From CBDFGN01 sp965247065 (GTDB lineage Bacteria > Bacteroidota > Bacteroidia > Cytophagales > Cyclobacteriaceae), in contig CBDFGN010000006.1 in the NCBI GenBank assembly GCA_965247065.1, forward strand, positions 3,162,001 through 3,226,000: 64,000 nucleotides of DNA, given 5' to 3'. The position numbers and the translations under genes were made by a program. Positions 45,943 to 53,850 of this stretch are shown one piece after another. Position 1 is the first letter of the stretch. Every line of letters starts with the position of its first letter. The notes under the pieces were generated by a model. The model made no database searches and was not told the origin of the DNA. It worked only from the letters and a program-made list of their open reading frames with translations.

Positions 45943-47052
45943 ATGCCATCTTCCACAAAAGGCCAACCAAGAAGACAATTCCTAAAGGGGGTGCTAATCA
46001 ATAGCGCCGTTTTAACCACAATTCCTATCGGTGTATCCGGTAAAGAGTATCACGACAAGAGAGGCACTGAAGACGACGAACTTCCCAGACTTCCATTGAA
46101 GATCCATTTATCTTCGGTGATCGCGGATTCTTTACGAACCAGACTTCAGGACTTGAGCCCTCAACTGACGATCAGTCCCAGGTTATAAGGGTCAAGCTTG
46201 GAAAAGCAAATCGCAGAATTCCATATCTGGTTTGGCGGTATCAATAAGGAACAATTCAAAAAGGCTAAAAAACTACGATGGATACAAAGTCCATCTGCGG
46301 GCGTTGAATCGTATATGTTTTCCGAACTAGTCGACAGCCAGGTCTTGCTAAGCAATGCCAAGGGGTGCTACGCCCCGGCCATAGGTGATCATGCCATGGG
46401 GTTATTATTTTCTCTGACCAGGGCAATGGCCTCTCAAACCCGTAATATGGCCATTGGAAAATGGGATAGGGAGGTGCGGTTGCTAGAGATGAAAGGAATG
46501 ACAATGGGGATCGTCGGGATTGGAGGAATTGGCAGTCAGATTGCACGAAGGGCCAGGGCATTGGACATGAATGTAATCGCGGTTGACATTGTACCAAAGT
46601 ATAAGGAACAGATCGGTGACATTTGCGACGAGGTGAGACTAATTCAGGACAATAATCTTCCTTGGCTTTTAGAAAATTCGGATGTTATGGTAAGCGCGGC
46701 ACCTCACACAAAAATTAGCGAAGGGATGTTCGGACGGTCGCAATTCGATGCAATGAAGCCAGGCGCTTATTTTATCAATGTTTCCAGGGGTAAACTTGTA
46801 CAAACGCCCGAATTGGTGAATGCCCTTAAATCCGGGAAGTTATCAGGGGCTGGATTGGACGTAACCAATCCCGAACCACTACCCTCTGACCATGACCTAT
46901 GGAAGCTACCCAACACAATCATTACTTCGCACATTGCTGGTCGATCTCAATACTCTTCGGAGCGCATGCAAACCGTTTTTGTTGAAAATGTTCATCGCTA
47001 CATTGAAGGGCTGCCTCTCCTTAATCAGGTAGACAAAGCAGCCGGATTCTGA
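45943..47052 (+). pseudogene. D-2-hydroxyacid dehydrogenase gene with an in-frame TAA
   Basis: ATG 45943 starts a Tat-like signal (PRRQFLKGVLINSAVLTTIP). The frame stops at TAA 46186-46188 and continues in the same frame as LEKQIAEFHIWFGGINKEQF. From there the rest of a D-isomer 2-hydroxyacid dehydrogenase is intact: TMGIVGIGGIGSQIARRARA (NAD-binding), NVSRGKLVQTPELVNAL (catalytic Arg region), LDVTNPEPLPSDHDLW (Glu) and TSHIAG (His). A single nonsense change explains the split. Translation restarting at TTG 46198 would give a protein lacking part of the substrate domain. An exported dehydrogenase of this family is itself unusual. Confidence 0.75.
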
Positions 47053-47073
47053 TAGCTCGCGTCAACCCGTTTG

Positions 47074-49101
47074 ATGGACTTTCGACTGACATCTGAATAC
47101 GAACCCACAGGGGACCAACCGGAAGCCATCCAGCAGCTGGTAGAAGGAATCAATAACGGCGACCCATTTCAAACTTTACTAGGGGTAACCGGGTCAGGCA
47201 AGACCTTTTCTATTGCGAACGTAATAAATGAGCTGAACCGCCCGGCACTGGTACTGAGCCACAACAAGACCTTGGCCGCACAGTTGTACGGGGAGTTCCA
47301 GCATTTTTTCCCCGGCAATGCGGTGGAATTCTTCATCTCATATTACGACTACTACCAGCCGGAGGCATTTATGCCGTCCAGCAATCTCTACATCGAAAAG
47401 GATCTGTCCATAAATGATGAAATTGAGAAGCTCAGACTTAGAGCTACTGCCTCGCTGCTATCCGGACGGAGGGACGTAATCGTAGTCGCTTCAGTTTCCT
47501 GCATTTATGGCATTGGAAATCCAGACGATTTGGGCAGCAATGTGATAAGACTTGAAGTTGGTGATAAAATCTCCCGGAATCATCTGTTATATTCGCTGGT
47601 AGAGATTCTCTACGGTCGAACTGAGGGGGAATTCAAACGGGGAAATTTTCGAGTCAAGGGGGATACAGTGGATATCTATGCTGCCTACGCCGACTACGCC
47701 TATCGAGTCTATTTCTTAGGCGACGAGATCGAGGCAATACACCGAATAGATCCGGAGACCGGAAGGAAGTCCATTGAAGAAAAGATGATATCGATATTTC
47801 CGGCAAATCTGTTTGTCACGGGAAAAGATCTACTAGAGGTGGCCCTTACCGAAATCCAAGATGACCTGGTTGAGCAAGTCCAGTACTTTGAAGGCGAGCA
47901 TCGCCCGCTGGAGGCCAAGAGGATCAAGGAGCGTACCGAATTTGACGTTGAGATGATGCGAGAACTGGGATACTGCTCTGGGGTAGAGAATTACTCTAGA
48001 TATTTTGACCGAAGAAATCCCGGCCAAAGACCGTTCTGCCTACTTGATTATTTTCCAGATGATTATTTGATGATCATCGACGAGAGCCACACCACAGTTC
48101 CTCAAGTGCGAGCCATGTGGGGCGGCGATCGGTCCCGCAAAGTTAATTTGGTTGACTACGGATTTAGATTACCCGCTGCCCTAGACAATAGACCCTTATC
48201 CTTTGATGAATTTGAGGGACTCATGGGGCAGGCAATATTCATAAGCGCTACTCCCGGAGATTATGAGTTGAGGAAAACAGATGGAGTTGTAGTTGAGCAG
48301 ATCATCCGACCGACCGGGTTATTGGATCCCGAAATAGAGATCCGGCCTAGTCTGAACCAGATAGATGATCTGATGAATGAAATTGACTTGCGGGTGAGCG
48401 CCCAGGAGCGTATTCTGGTGACAACTCTTACCAAGAGAATGGCCGAAGAGCTAACTAGATTTCTGGAACGAGCGCATGTTAAGTGTCGGTACATTCATTC
48501 TGAAGTCAATCCGCTGGATCGGGTACAGATCCTAAGGGAGTTGCGATTGGGCCTCTTTGATGTATTAGTCGGAGTTAACCTGCTTCGCGAAGGCCTCGAT
48601 TTACCGGAAGTGTCTTTGGTCGCTATTATTGATGCGGATAAAGAGGGATTCTTGCGAAATGAAAGATCCCTGGTGCAAACCATTGGAAGAGCAGCCCGAA
48701 ACGAGAACGGCAAAGTATTGCTATACGCCGACCGCATGACCGAATCCATGCAAAAGGCTATTGACGAAACCAATCGACGGCGCGGTATTCAAGGAGCCTA
48801 TAACGCAGCCCACAATATTACCCCCAGAACTATCTACAAGTCCAAAGAGGCTATTCTTGAGCAGACCAAGGTTGCCGACTCCAAAAAAACCAGCAAGAAG
48901 TACTATGTAGAAAGCGAGGATCCGTCGGTTGCGGCAGATCCAGTGGTAGCCTACATGGACTCGTCGGAAATTGACAAGCTAATTCAGAGCACTCAGAAAA
49001 GTATGGAAAAGGCAGCCAAGGAGATGGACTTCATGGAGGCGGCCAGATTAAGGGACGAGATGCTCGAACTTCAAAAGATAAGAGATAAGCGAAATTCGTA
49101 G
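47074..49101 (+). CDS. uvrB: Excinuclease ABC subunit B
   Basis: A 675-residue protein from ATG 47074. The helicase-type core is textbook UvrB: TGDQPEAIQQLVEGI, Walker A LLGVTGSGKTFSIANVI, the beta-hairpin region with FISYYDYYQPEAFMPSSNLY, DESH box LMIIDESHTTVPQVRAMWGG, motif V/VI VGVNLLREGLDLPEVSLVAI and QTIGRAARNENGKV, and a C-terminal UVR domain (MEKAAKEMDFMEAARLRDEM). With UvrA it verifies DNA damage and loads UvrC. A strong palindromic terminator follows. Confidence 0.97.
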   Translation: MDFRLTSEYEPTGDQPEAIQQLVEGINNGDPFQTLLGVTGSGKTFSIANVINELNRPALVLSHNKTLAAQLYGEFQHFFPGNAVEFFISYYDYYQPEAFMPSSNLYIEKDLSINDEIEKLRLRATASLLSGRRDVIVVASVSCIYGIGNPDDLGSNVIRLEVGDKISRNHLLYSLVEILYGRTEGEFKRGNFRVKGDTVDIYAAYADYAYRVYFLGDEIEAIHRIDPETGRKSIEEKMISIFPANLFVTGKDLLEVALTEIQDDLVEQVQYFEGEHRPLEAKRIKERTEFDVEMMRELGYCSGVENYSRYFDRRNPGQRPFCLLDYFPDDYLMIIDESHTTVPQVRAMWGGDRSRKVNLVDYGFRLPAALDNRPLSFDEFEGLMGQAIFISATPGDYELRKTDGVVVEQIIRPTGLLDPEIEIRPSLNQIDDLMNEIDLRVSAQERILVTTLTKRMAEELTRFLERAHVKCRYIHSEVNPLDRVQILRELRLGLFDVLVGVNLLREGLDLPEVSLVAIIDADKEGFLRNERSLVQTIGRAARNENGKVLLYADRMTESMQKAIDETNRRRGIQGAYNAAHNITPRTIYKSKEAILEQTKVADSKKTSKKYYVESEDPSVAADPVVAYMDSSEIDKLIQSTQKSMEKAAKEMDFMEAARLRDEMLELQKIRDKRNS

Positions 49102-49123
49102 CTCCGGAATTAATTCCGGAGCT
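49100..49123. terminator. Bidirectional terminator between uvrB and sod
   Basis: A perfect 24-bp palindrome with arms AGCTCCGGAATT and AATTCCGGAGCT starts at the last base pair of the uvrB stop codon. It is followed by TATTATTATTTT on the + side, and lies between two convergent genes. Confidence 0.8.
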
Positions 49124-49156
49124 ATTATTATTTTCACAGTAAGGACCCTCAAATGC

Positions 49157-49765
49157 CTACTTTGCAGTGCTGTATCGACGGGCAACTTCCTCCCAATTAA
49201 CCACATCCCACCAGGCAGAAATGTAATCCGGTCGCCGATTTTGGTGGCGCAAGTAATAGGCATGCTCCCAAACATCGAGGCCCAATATAGGCGACCCTTT
49301 CAGGTCCGAAACGTCCATTACCGGATTGTCCTGATTAGGGGTTGATCCTACCGCAAGATTTCCACTATCATCTACCACGAGCCATGCCCAACCTGATCCG
49401 AAGCGGGTGGCTCCGGCCGTGGCAAATTGGCTTTTGAAGTCATCTAAAGATCCAAAGGTTGACGCAATGGCATCTCCCAACTCTCCTTCCGGGCTGCCTC
49501 CTCCATCAGGTGACATTATCGTCCAGAATAGAGAGTGGTTGAAATGGCCTCCACCGTTGTTACGCACGGCAGCAGGATGCTGACTGATACTGCCCATTAC
49601 ATCTTCGATGGCAGCGTTCTCACTGCTAGTGCCTTCCAAGGCCTTGTTCAAGTTGGTTACATATGCGTTGTGATGCTTTCCATGATGTATCTCCATGGTC
49701 TTGGCATCTATGCTAGCTTCAAGGGCATCAAAGTCATAGGGTAGAGCTGGTAATTCGAAAGCCAT
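49157..49765 (-). CDS. sodB: Superoxide dismutase (Fe/Mn type)
   Basis: A 202-residue protein with the Fe/Mn-SOD ligands: MEIHHGKHHNAYV (first His), GGHFNHSLFWTIM (second His), and LDVWEHAYYLRHQNRRPDYI (Asp and His). It has no signal peptide, so it is cytoplasmic. It converts superoxide to oxygen and peroxide. Choosing iron or manganese from sequence is unsafe; the symbol is given for the family. Convergent with uvrB across a shared terminator. Confidence 0.95.
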   Translation of the reverse strand: MAFELPALPYDFDALEASIDAKTMEIHHGKHHNAYVTNLNKALEGTSSENAAIEDVMGSISQHPAAVRNNGGGHFNHSLFWTIMSPDGGGSPEGELGDAIASTFGSLDDFKSQFATAGATRFGSGWAWLVVDDSGNLAVGSTPNQDNPVMDVSDLKGSPILGLDVWEHAYYLRHQNRRPDYISAWWDVVNWEEVARRYSTAK

Positions 49766-49805
49766 AATTTAGTTCTATTTAGGGTTTAACATGATAACCA
49801 ATATA

Positions 49806-50276
49806 CTAATTTCTAATCTTCCTGAAAAAGTCGTCCAAAAGTTCCTTGCTCTCCGTTAGAAGCACACCGGCAACAACCTCCGTTTTGGGGTGCAATACCG
49901 CCGCTCCGGCCAGAGAATAACCCCTGCTAGTGTCCGGGGCTCCGTAAACCAATCGGTTGATCTGAGTCCAAAAGCTGGCGCCCCCACACATTAGACAGGG
50001 TTCCAGAGTCACGTACAAAGTGCAATCCATCAAGTACTTGGATCCTAAGTGATTCGATGCTGCTGTCAGTGCCAGCATTTCCGCATGAGCGGTGCTATCT
50101 TCCAACTTTTCGGTTTGGTTGTAAGCCTTAGCCACGATCCGGTTTTCACAGGTTACTACAGCCCCGACAGGAACTTCACCCTCGTCAAACGCTATCAAGG
50201 CCTGTTGGTAGGCCTGCTTCATAAAGTAGTCATCGGAGTGTAAGGAAAGTAAGGACAAAGGATCAGGCTTTGGCAT
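49806..50276 (-). CDS. tadA: tRNA-specific adenosine deaminase / nucleoside deaminase
   Basis: A 156-residue zinc deaminase with STAHAEMLALTAA (His and catalytic Glu) and LEPCLMCGGASFWTQINRLV (two Cys ligands), both spaced as in TadA, which converts the wobble adenosine of tRNA-Arg(ACG) to inosine. The related nucleoside deaminases share these motifs, but the helix after the second motif and the full length favour TadA. Its start abuts the stop of the upstream hypothetical gene, so the two are likely one transcript. Confidence 0.88.
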   Translation of the reverse strand: MPKPDPLSLLSLHSDDYFMKQAYQQALIAFDEGEVPVGAVVTCENRIVAKAYNQTEKLEDSTAHAEMLALTAASNHLGSKYLMDCTLYVTLEPCLMCGGASFWTQINRLVYGAPDTSRGYSLAGAAVLHPKTEVVAGVLLTESKELLDDFFRKIRN

Positions 50277-50855
50277 TTACTTTATTTTTATGCTGGACAT
50301 GATAGTGCGAGCCCGGCTCGACCATTCGTTTCTTTCCCGGGCGGGTGCGGAAAGGTTAAAAATCATTGGCTTACTATCCACCAGGGTGTATTGGATGTAG
50401 TAGTATTTTCTTATCACTCTTCCGGAAGATGCGGAATTACCCTGATCTCTAACAACTGAGAGGAATTCAAACACCGCAAACTTTCTTCCATTTATGATCT
50501 CCACATCTTCCAGCAGGAACTCTACTTCCGAAAAAAAAGTCATAAAATTTGACTTGTAAAAATCCTTCATCAGATCGAAATCAGAATCGCTCCAGGACGT
50601 GGTGGATTGGTTTATACCGAAGTCAACCCGGCGTTCGGGAGTGGTGTACAAGGCGATGGATTGCCGAGGTGTGATTATTTTTTCATTTAGATCCTGCTCT
50701 GACATCAACTGGAATTCCTCCGGTAGCAGCAAGACTATGTTATTATTGACTTTGGTTCTGACAAAACCAGGTTCACTGGACGAATTCAGGCCAAGGATGA
50801 AAACCAGGGCGGGACAAAACCAAAGGCCTGGGGGTAAGCTTGGTTTGACACTCAT
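50277..50855 (-). CDS. Secreted protein of unknown function, co-transcribed with tadA
   Basis: A 192-residue protein with an N-terminal hydrophobic segment (WFCPALVFILGLN) that may be a signal peptide. The rest is a single alpha-beta domain with no catalytic motif: LLPEEFQLMSEQDLNEKIIT, YTTPERRVDFGINQSTTSWS and YYYIQYTLVDSKPMIFNLSA. The overall pattern resembles small PsbP/DUF1795-like domains found in bacterial periplasmic proteins, but I am not sure of the family. It ends directly against tadA and is divergent from aspS. Confidence 0.65.
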   Translation of the reverse strand: MSVKPSLPPGLWFCPALVFILGLNSSSEPGFVRTKVNNNIVLLLPEEFQLMSEQDLNEKIITPRQSIALYTTPERRVDFGINQSTTSWSDSDFDLMKDFYKSNFMTFFSEVEFLLEDVEIINGRKFAVFEFLSVVRDQGNSASSGRVIRKYYYIQYTLVDSKPMIFNLSAPARERNEWSSRARTIMSSIKIK

Positions 50856-50897
50856 AACTTCTCTGGAAGCCTTAACAAAGGATTTAAAGATATAATT

Positions 50898-50926
50898 AAT
50901 TGTACGAAATTAATCATCGTACAATT
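50898..50926. promoter_or_regulatory. Inverted repeat (operator-like) upstream of aspS
   Basis: Perfect 10-bp arms AATTGTACGA and TCGTACAATT around a 9-base centre, in the space between the divergent hypothetical gene and aspS, three bases upstream of the -7-like box. This is the size and position of a dimeric regulator site. Confidence 0.5.
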
Positions 50927-50928
50927 GT

Positions 50929-50936
50929 TAAATTTG
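50929..50936 (+). promoter_or_regulatory. Putative -7 promoter box of aspS
   Basis: TAAATTTG fits TAnnTTTG and lies 49 bases before ATG 50986. The -33 region would fall inside the inverted repeat just upstream, which would make it repressible. Confidence 0.45.
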
Positions 50937-50985
50937 GCCCTCATTTAATTTCAGGCCTCTTTCTGAGAACCTAGTCAAAAACGGT

Positions 50986-52746
50986 ATGTACAGAACACAC
51001 ACCTGCGGAGAACTTAGAATAACCGACGTGGGACAACAGACTACACTGAGCGGCTGGGTTCAAAGGGTTAGAGACAAGGGTGGGATGATCTGGATCGATC
51101 TACGGGATAAATATGGCATCACACAATTGATGCTTGAGGAGAGTTCAACCTCAGCTGAATTAATCGAGAAAGCCAGGGCTCTCGGCCGTGAATATGTGAT
51201 TCAGAGCCAAGGGCCAGTAATTGAACGGCTGTCCAAGAATCTTCAAATCCCAACCGGAGAAATCGAAGTGAAGGTCAGTGAGTTGGTGATCCTGAATCCC
51301 TCAAAGGTTCCTCCCTTCATCATTGAAGATCAGACCGATGGTGGTGAAGACATAAGGATGAAGTATCGTTACCTGGATTTACGAAGAACTCCCATTCGGC
51401 AAAGCCTGGAGCTCAGATATGAGATGATGAAAGCAACCCGGGAGTACCTCGACGGCCAAGGATTTACTGAAATCGAAACCCCGGTTCTGATTAAATCCAC
51501 CCCAGAAGGAGCTCGGGACTTTGTGGTACCCTCCCGAATGAATCCCGGAGAATTTTACGCATTACCTCAATCTCCCCAAACCTTCAAACAGTTATTAATG
51601 GTGGCCGGTTTTGATCGGTACTATCAGATCGTAAAGTGTTTCCGGGATGAGGACCTGAGAGCGGATCGTCAACCCGAATTTACGCAAATAGACTGCGAAA
51701 TGTCTTTCGTAACGCAGGAGGACGTTATCGAAACTTTCCAAGGTTTGATAAGATATCTCTTCCGCCGTATTAAGAATTACAATCTCGACGAAATTCCCAT
51801 GTTTAAGTACGAGGATGTGATGAGATTGTATGGCACCGATAAACCTGATACGAGATTTGATATGACCTTTGTAGAACTAGATACCTTGGTGAAGGGTAAC
51901 GGTTTTATTGTTTTTGATCAGGCCGAGACCGTGGTAGGAATTAATTGTAAAGGTTGTGCCGAATATACCAGGAAGCAGTTGGACGTCTTGACGGAATTCG
52001 TTCGCAAACCACAAATCGGCGCCAAGGGCTTGGTCTACCTGAAGCACAACCCGGACGGCAGCCTAAAGTCTACTGTGGATAGATTCTATTCAGTGGAAGA
52101 TCTGAGATCATGGCTTGAACCGGCCGGTTGCCAACAAGGAGATCTGTTGCTTATTCTTGCGGGGGAAACCGAATCAACCCGTAATGCTTTGTCGGAGCTG
52201 AGGTTGGAAATGGGCGAGCGCCTGGGATTAAGAAATAAAAGCAAATATTCTGCCCTCTGGGTGACGGATTTTCCTCTGATGGAATGGGATGAAGAGGAAA
52301 GTCGTTTTCAGGCCATACATCACCCTTTCACTTCTCCGTTGGCGGAGGACATGGAATTGATGGAAACGGAACCGCACAAGGTGAGAGCAAATGCCTACGA
52401 TATGGTCATCAACGGGATAGAAGCAGGTGGAGGTTCAGTCCGTATCCACGATCGCGAGATCCAGGAAAAAGTATTTGAGAAACTGGGCTTTACAACGGAC
52501 GACGCCACGAAGCAATTCGGTTTTCTTTTGGATGCTTTTCAATACGGGGCCCCTCCCCACGGTGGTATTGCCTATGGTTTCGATCGTCTGTGCGCTTTAA
52601 TGGATGGCAATGATACTATTCGGGATTATATTGCGTTCCCTAAGAACAACTCGGGTCGGGATGTGATGATAGACACTCCGTCAGAAATCAGTCACCGTCA
52701 GTTGGATGAACTGTCTATCGGGATCAAGGACCCAGTTAAGAAGTAA
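50986..52746 (+). CDS. aspS: Aspartyl-tRNA synthetase
   Basis: A 586-residue class IIb synthetase of the bacterial type. The N-terminal OB-fold anticodon domain (TTLSGWVQRVRDKGGMIWID) is followed by motif 1/2 regions (YRYLDLRRTPIRQSLELRYE, FRDEDLRADRQPEFTQID), a GAD insertion domain (about residues 290-420) typical of bacterial AspRS, and motif 3 near the end (GGIAYGFDRLCALMDGNDTI). It charges tRNA-Asp (and perhaps tRNA-Asn if non-discriminating). Complete and apparently a single-gene unit. Confidence 0.97.
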   Translation: MYRTHTCGELRITDVGQQTTLSGWVQRVRDKGGMIWIDLRDKYGITQLMLEESSTSAELIEKARALGREYVIQSQGPVIERLSKNLQIPTGEIEVKVSELVILNPSKVPPFIIEDQTDGGEDIRMKYRYLDLRRTPIRQSLELRYEMMKATREYLDGQGFTEIETPVLIKSTPEGARDFVVPSRMNPGEFYALPQSPQTFKQLLMVAGFDRYYQIVKCFRDEDLRADRQPEFTQIDCEMSFVTQEDVIETFQGLIRYLFRRIKNYNLDEIPMFKYEDVMRLYGTDKPDTRFDMTFVELDTLVKGNGFIVFDQAETVVGINCKGCAEYTRKQLDVLTEFVRKPQIGAKGLVYLKHNPDGSLKSTVDRFYSVEDLRSWLEPAGCQQGDLLLILAGETESTRNALSELRLEMGERLGLRNKSKYSALWVTDFPLMEWDEEESRFQAIHHPFTSPLAEDMELMETEPHKVRANAYDMVINGIEAGGGSVRIHDREIQEKVFEKLGFTTDDATKQFGFLLDAFQYGAPPHGGIAYGFDRLCALMDGNDTIRDYIAFPKNNSGRDVMIDTPSEISHRQLDELSIGIKDPVKK

Positions 52747-53005
52747 GCTCACTCGGTAAATCGATGGAGCGATTGGAAGATGCTACCATCACCGAAAGCC
52801 CGATGGGAATCGATGAAAGTCAATCAATGCCTACGTGTAATAGCTGTTGCCTGGAAATAACTCATTCTGGGGGATATCTTTTCTAATTAATTGACTTATT
52901 TTTACCGACCCCACTAACCAAACCCAGCCGGAATTTGTTCCATAATCAGGTTTTGATTTGATTCCGGGACTTTCTAGATTTAAACTGATTTAATTTCGAA
53001 TCGAT

Positions 53006-53011
53006 AGGAGG
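53006..53011 (+). promoter_or_regulatory. Strong Shine-Dalgarno site of the PKD lipoprotein gene
   Basis: AGGAGG, 5 bases before ATG 53017. Such a full match is uncommon in this genome and supports this start. Confidence 0.6.
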
Positions 53012-53016
53012 AAATT

Positions 53017-53823
53017 ATGAAGCGTTATTTGTTATTTTTCAGTGGGTTAGGGTTGTTGGCATTCCTGGGCTCATGTGGAGACGATCCCTTGCCAGCAGCT
53101 ACAGCAAGCTTCTCTTTTAAAAGCGACACCGATAACGCCCCAGAGGTTGGGCGAGATATTACCTTCCTTAACGAAAGCACCAATTTTGCCACCGTAAGAT
53201 GGGACTTTGGCGACGGACAAGTGAGCGACTCCATTTCTCCCACCATATTCTATTTGGAAAGCGGGGAATATATCGTAACCTTAACCGCTATTACTGCGGA
53301 TGGCCAGGAAACGGTTACATCAGAAGATTTGATTGTCGGCGAGCGAATTATGGTCGACTTCAGTATTTCAGGCATTTCTTTTACCAATTCCACCGGTGGC
53401 ACCTGGGATCCACTAGATTCTGCGGACTCTTCGGCCATTTTCCCGGACCTCTGGGTGGTCTTTGGTCCAGAGGATGATCCTAATTTTGAACGTACCATCG
53501 TCCTCAGCCCGGCCACTCCGGGAGCCGATTTCCTAACCAACCTCAGACCTGACGACCTGCCGTTTGGTTTTGAGTTAAATACCGCCGCAGATCCCTTAAT
53601 TCTCACTCCTGACGAGCGCTGGGACGCAATATTTTTTGATGATGATGGAGAGGAAGATTTCAATAACGATGGACAGCCTGATGGTTTGCAAATCATGGGC
53701 GGAATCAATTTTAACCCGGTATTCGATCCGAACACGACTTTCACAACAAATGGAGAAGGTTTCTTGGATCTTAATCTGGGAGGCTATTCTGTCCAAGTTG
53801 GATTTCGAATAGACATACCCTAG
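53017..53823 (+). CDS. PKD-domain lipoprotein
   Basis: A 268-residue lipoprotein: signal MKRYLLFFSGLGLLAFLGSC with the lipobox cysteine at about residue 20. A PKD domain follows (ITFLNESTNFATVRWDFGDG, then YLESGEYIVTLTAI; about residues 45-105). The rest is an acidic beta domain with a calcium-binding-like loop (FDDDGEEDFNNDGQPDGLQ). PKD domains are used for protein-protein or polysaccharide contacts on surfaces. It is convergent with the SusCD/subtilase operon, only 27 bases away, and could be functionally linked. Confidence 0.8.
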   Translation: MKRYLLFFSGLGLLAFLGSCGDDPLPAATASFSFKSDTDNAPEVGRDITFLNESTNFATVRWDFGDGQVSDSISPTIFYLESGEYIVTLTAITADGQETVTSEDLIVGERIMVDFSISGISFTNSTGGTWDPLDSADSSAIFPDLWVVFGPEDDPNFERTIVLSPATPGADFLTNLRPDDLPFGFELNTAADPLILTPDERWDAIFFDDDGEEDFNNDGQPDGLQIMGGINFNPVFDPNTTFTTNGEGFLDLNLGGYSVQVGFRIDIP

Positions 53824-53850
53824 GAGTAAGCGTGGTTCTGAAAAGCATTT

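Noticed and set aside
14435..46188. In-frame TGA and TAA codons as evidence of stop-codon reassignment
   Set aside because: TGA and TAA end many intact genes in the window (for example the GH67 gene and the ComA-like gene), so the code is standard.
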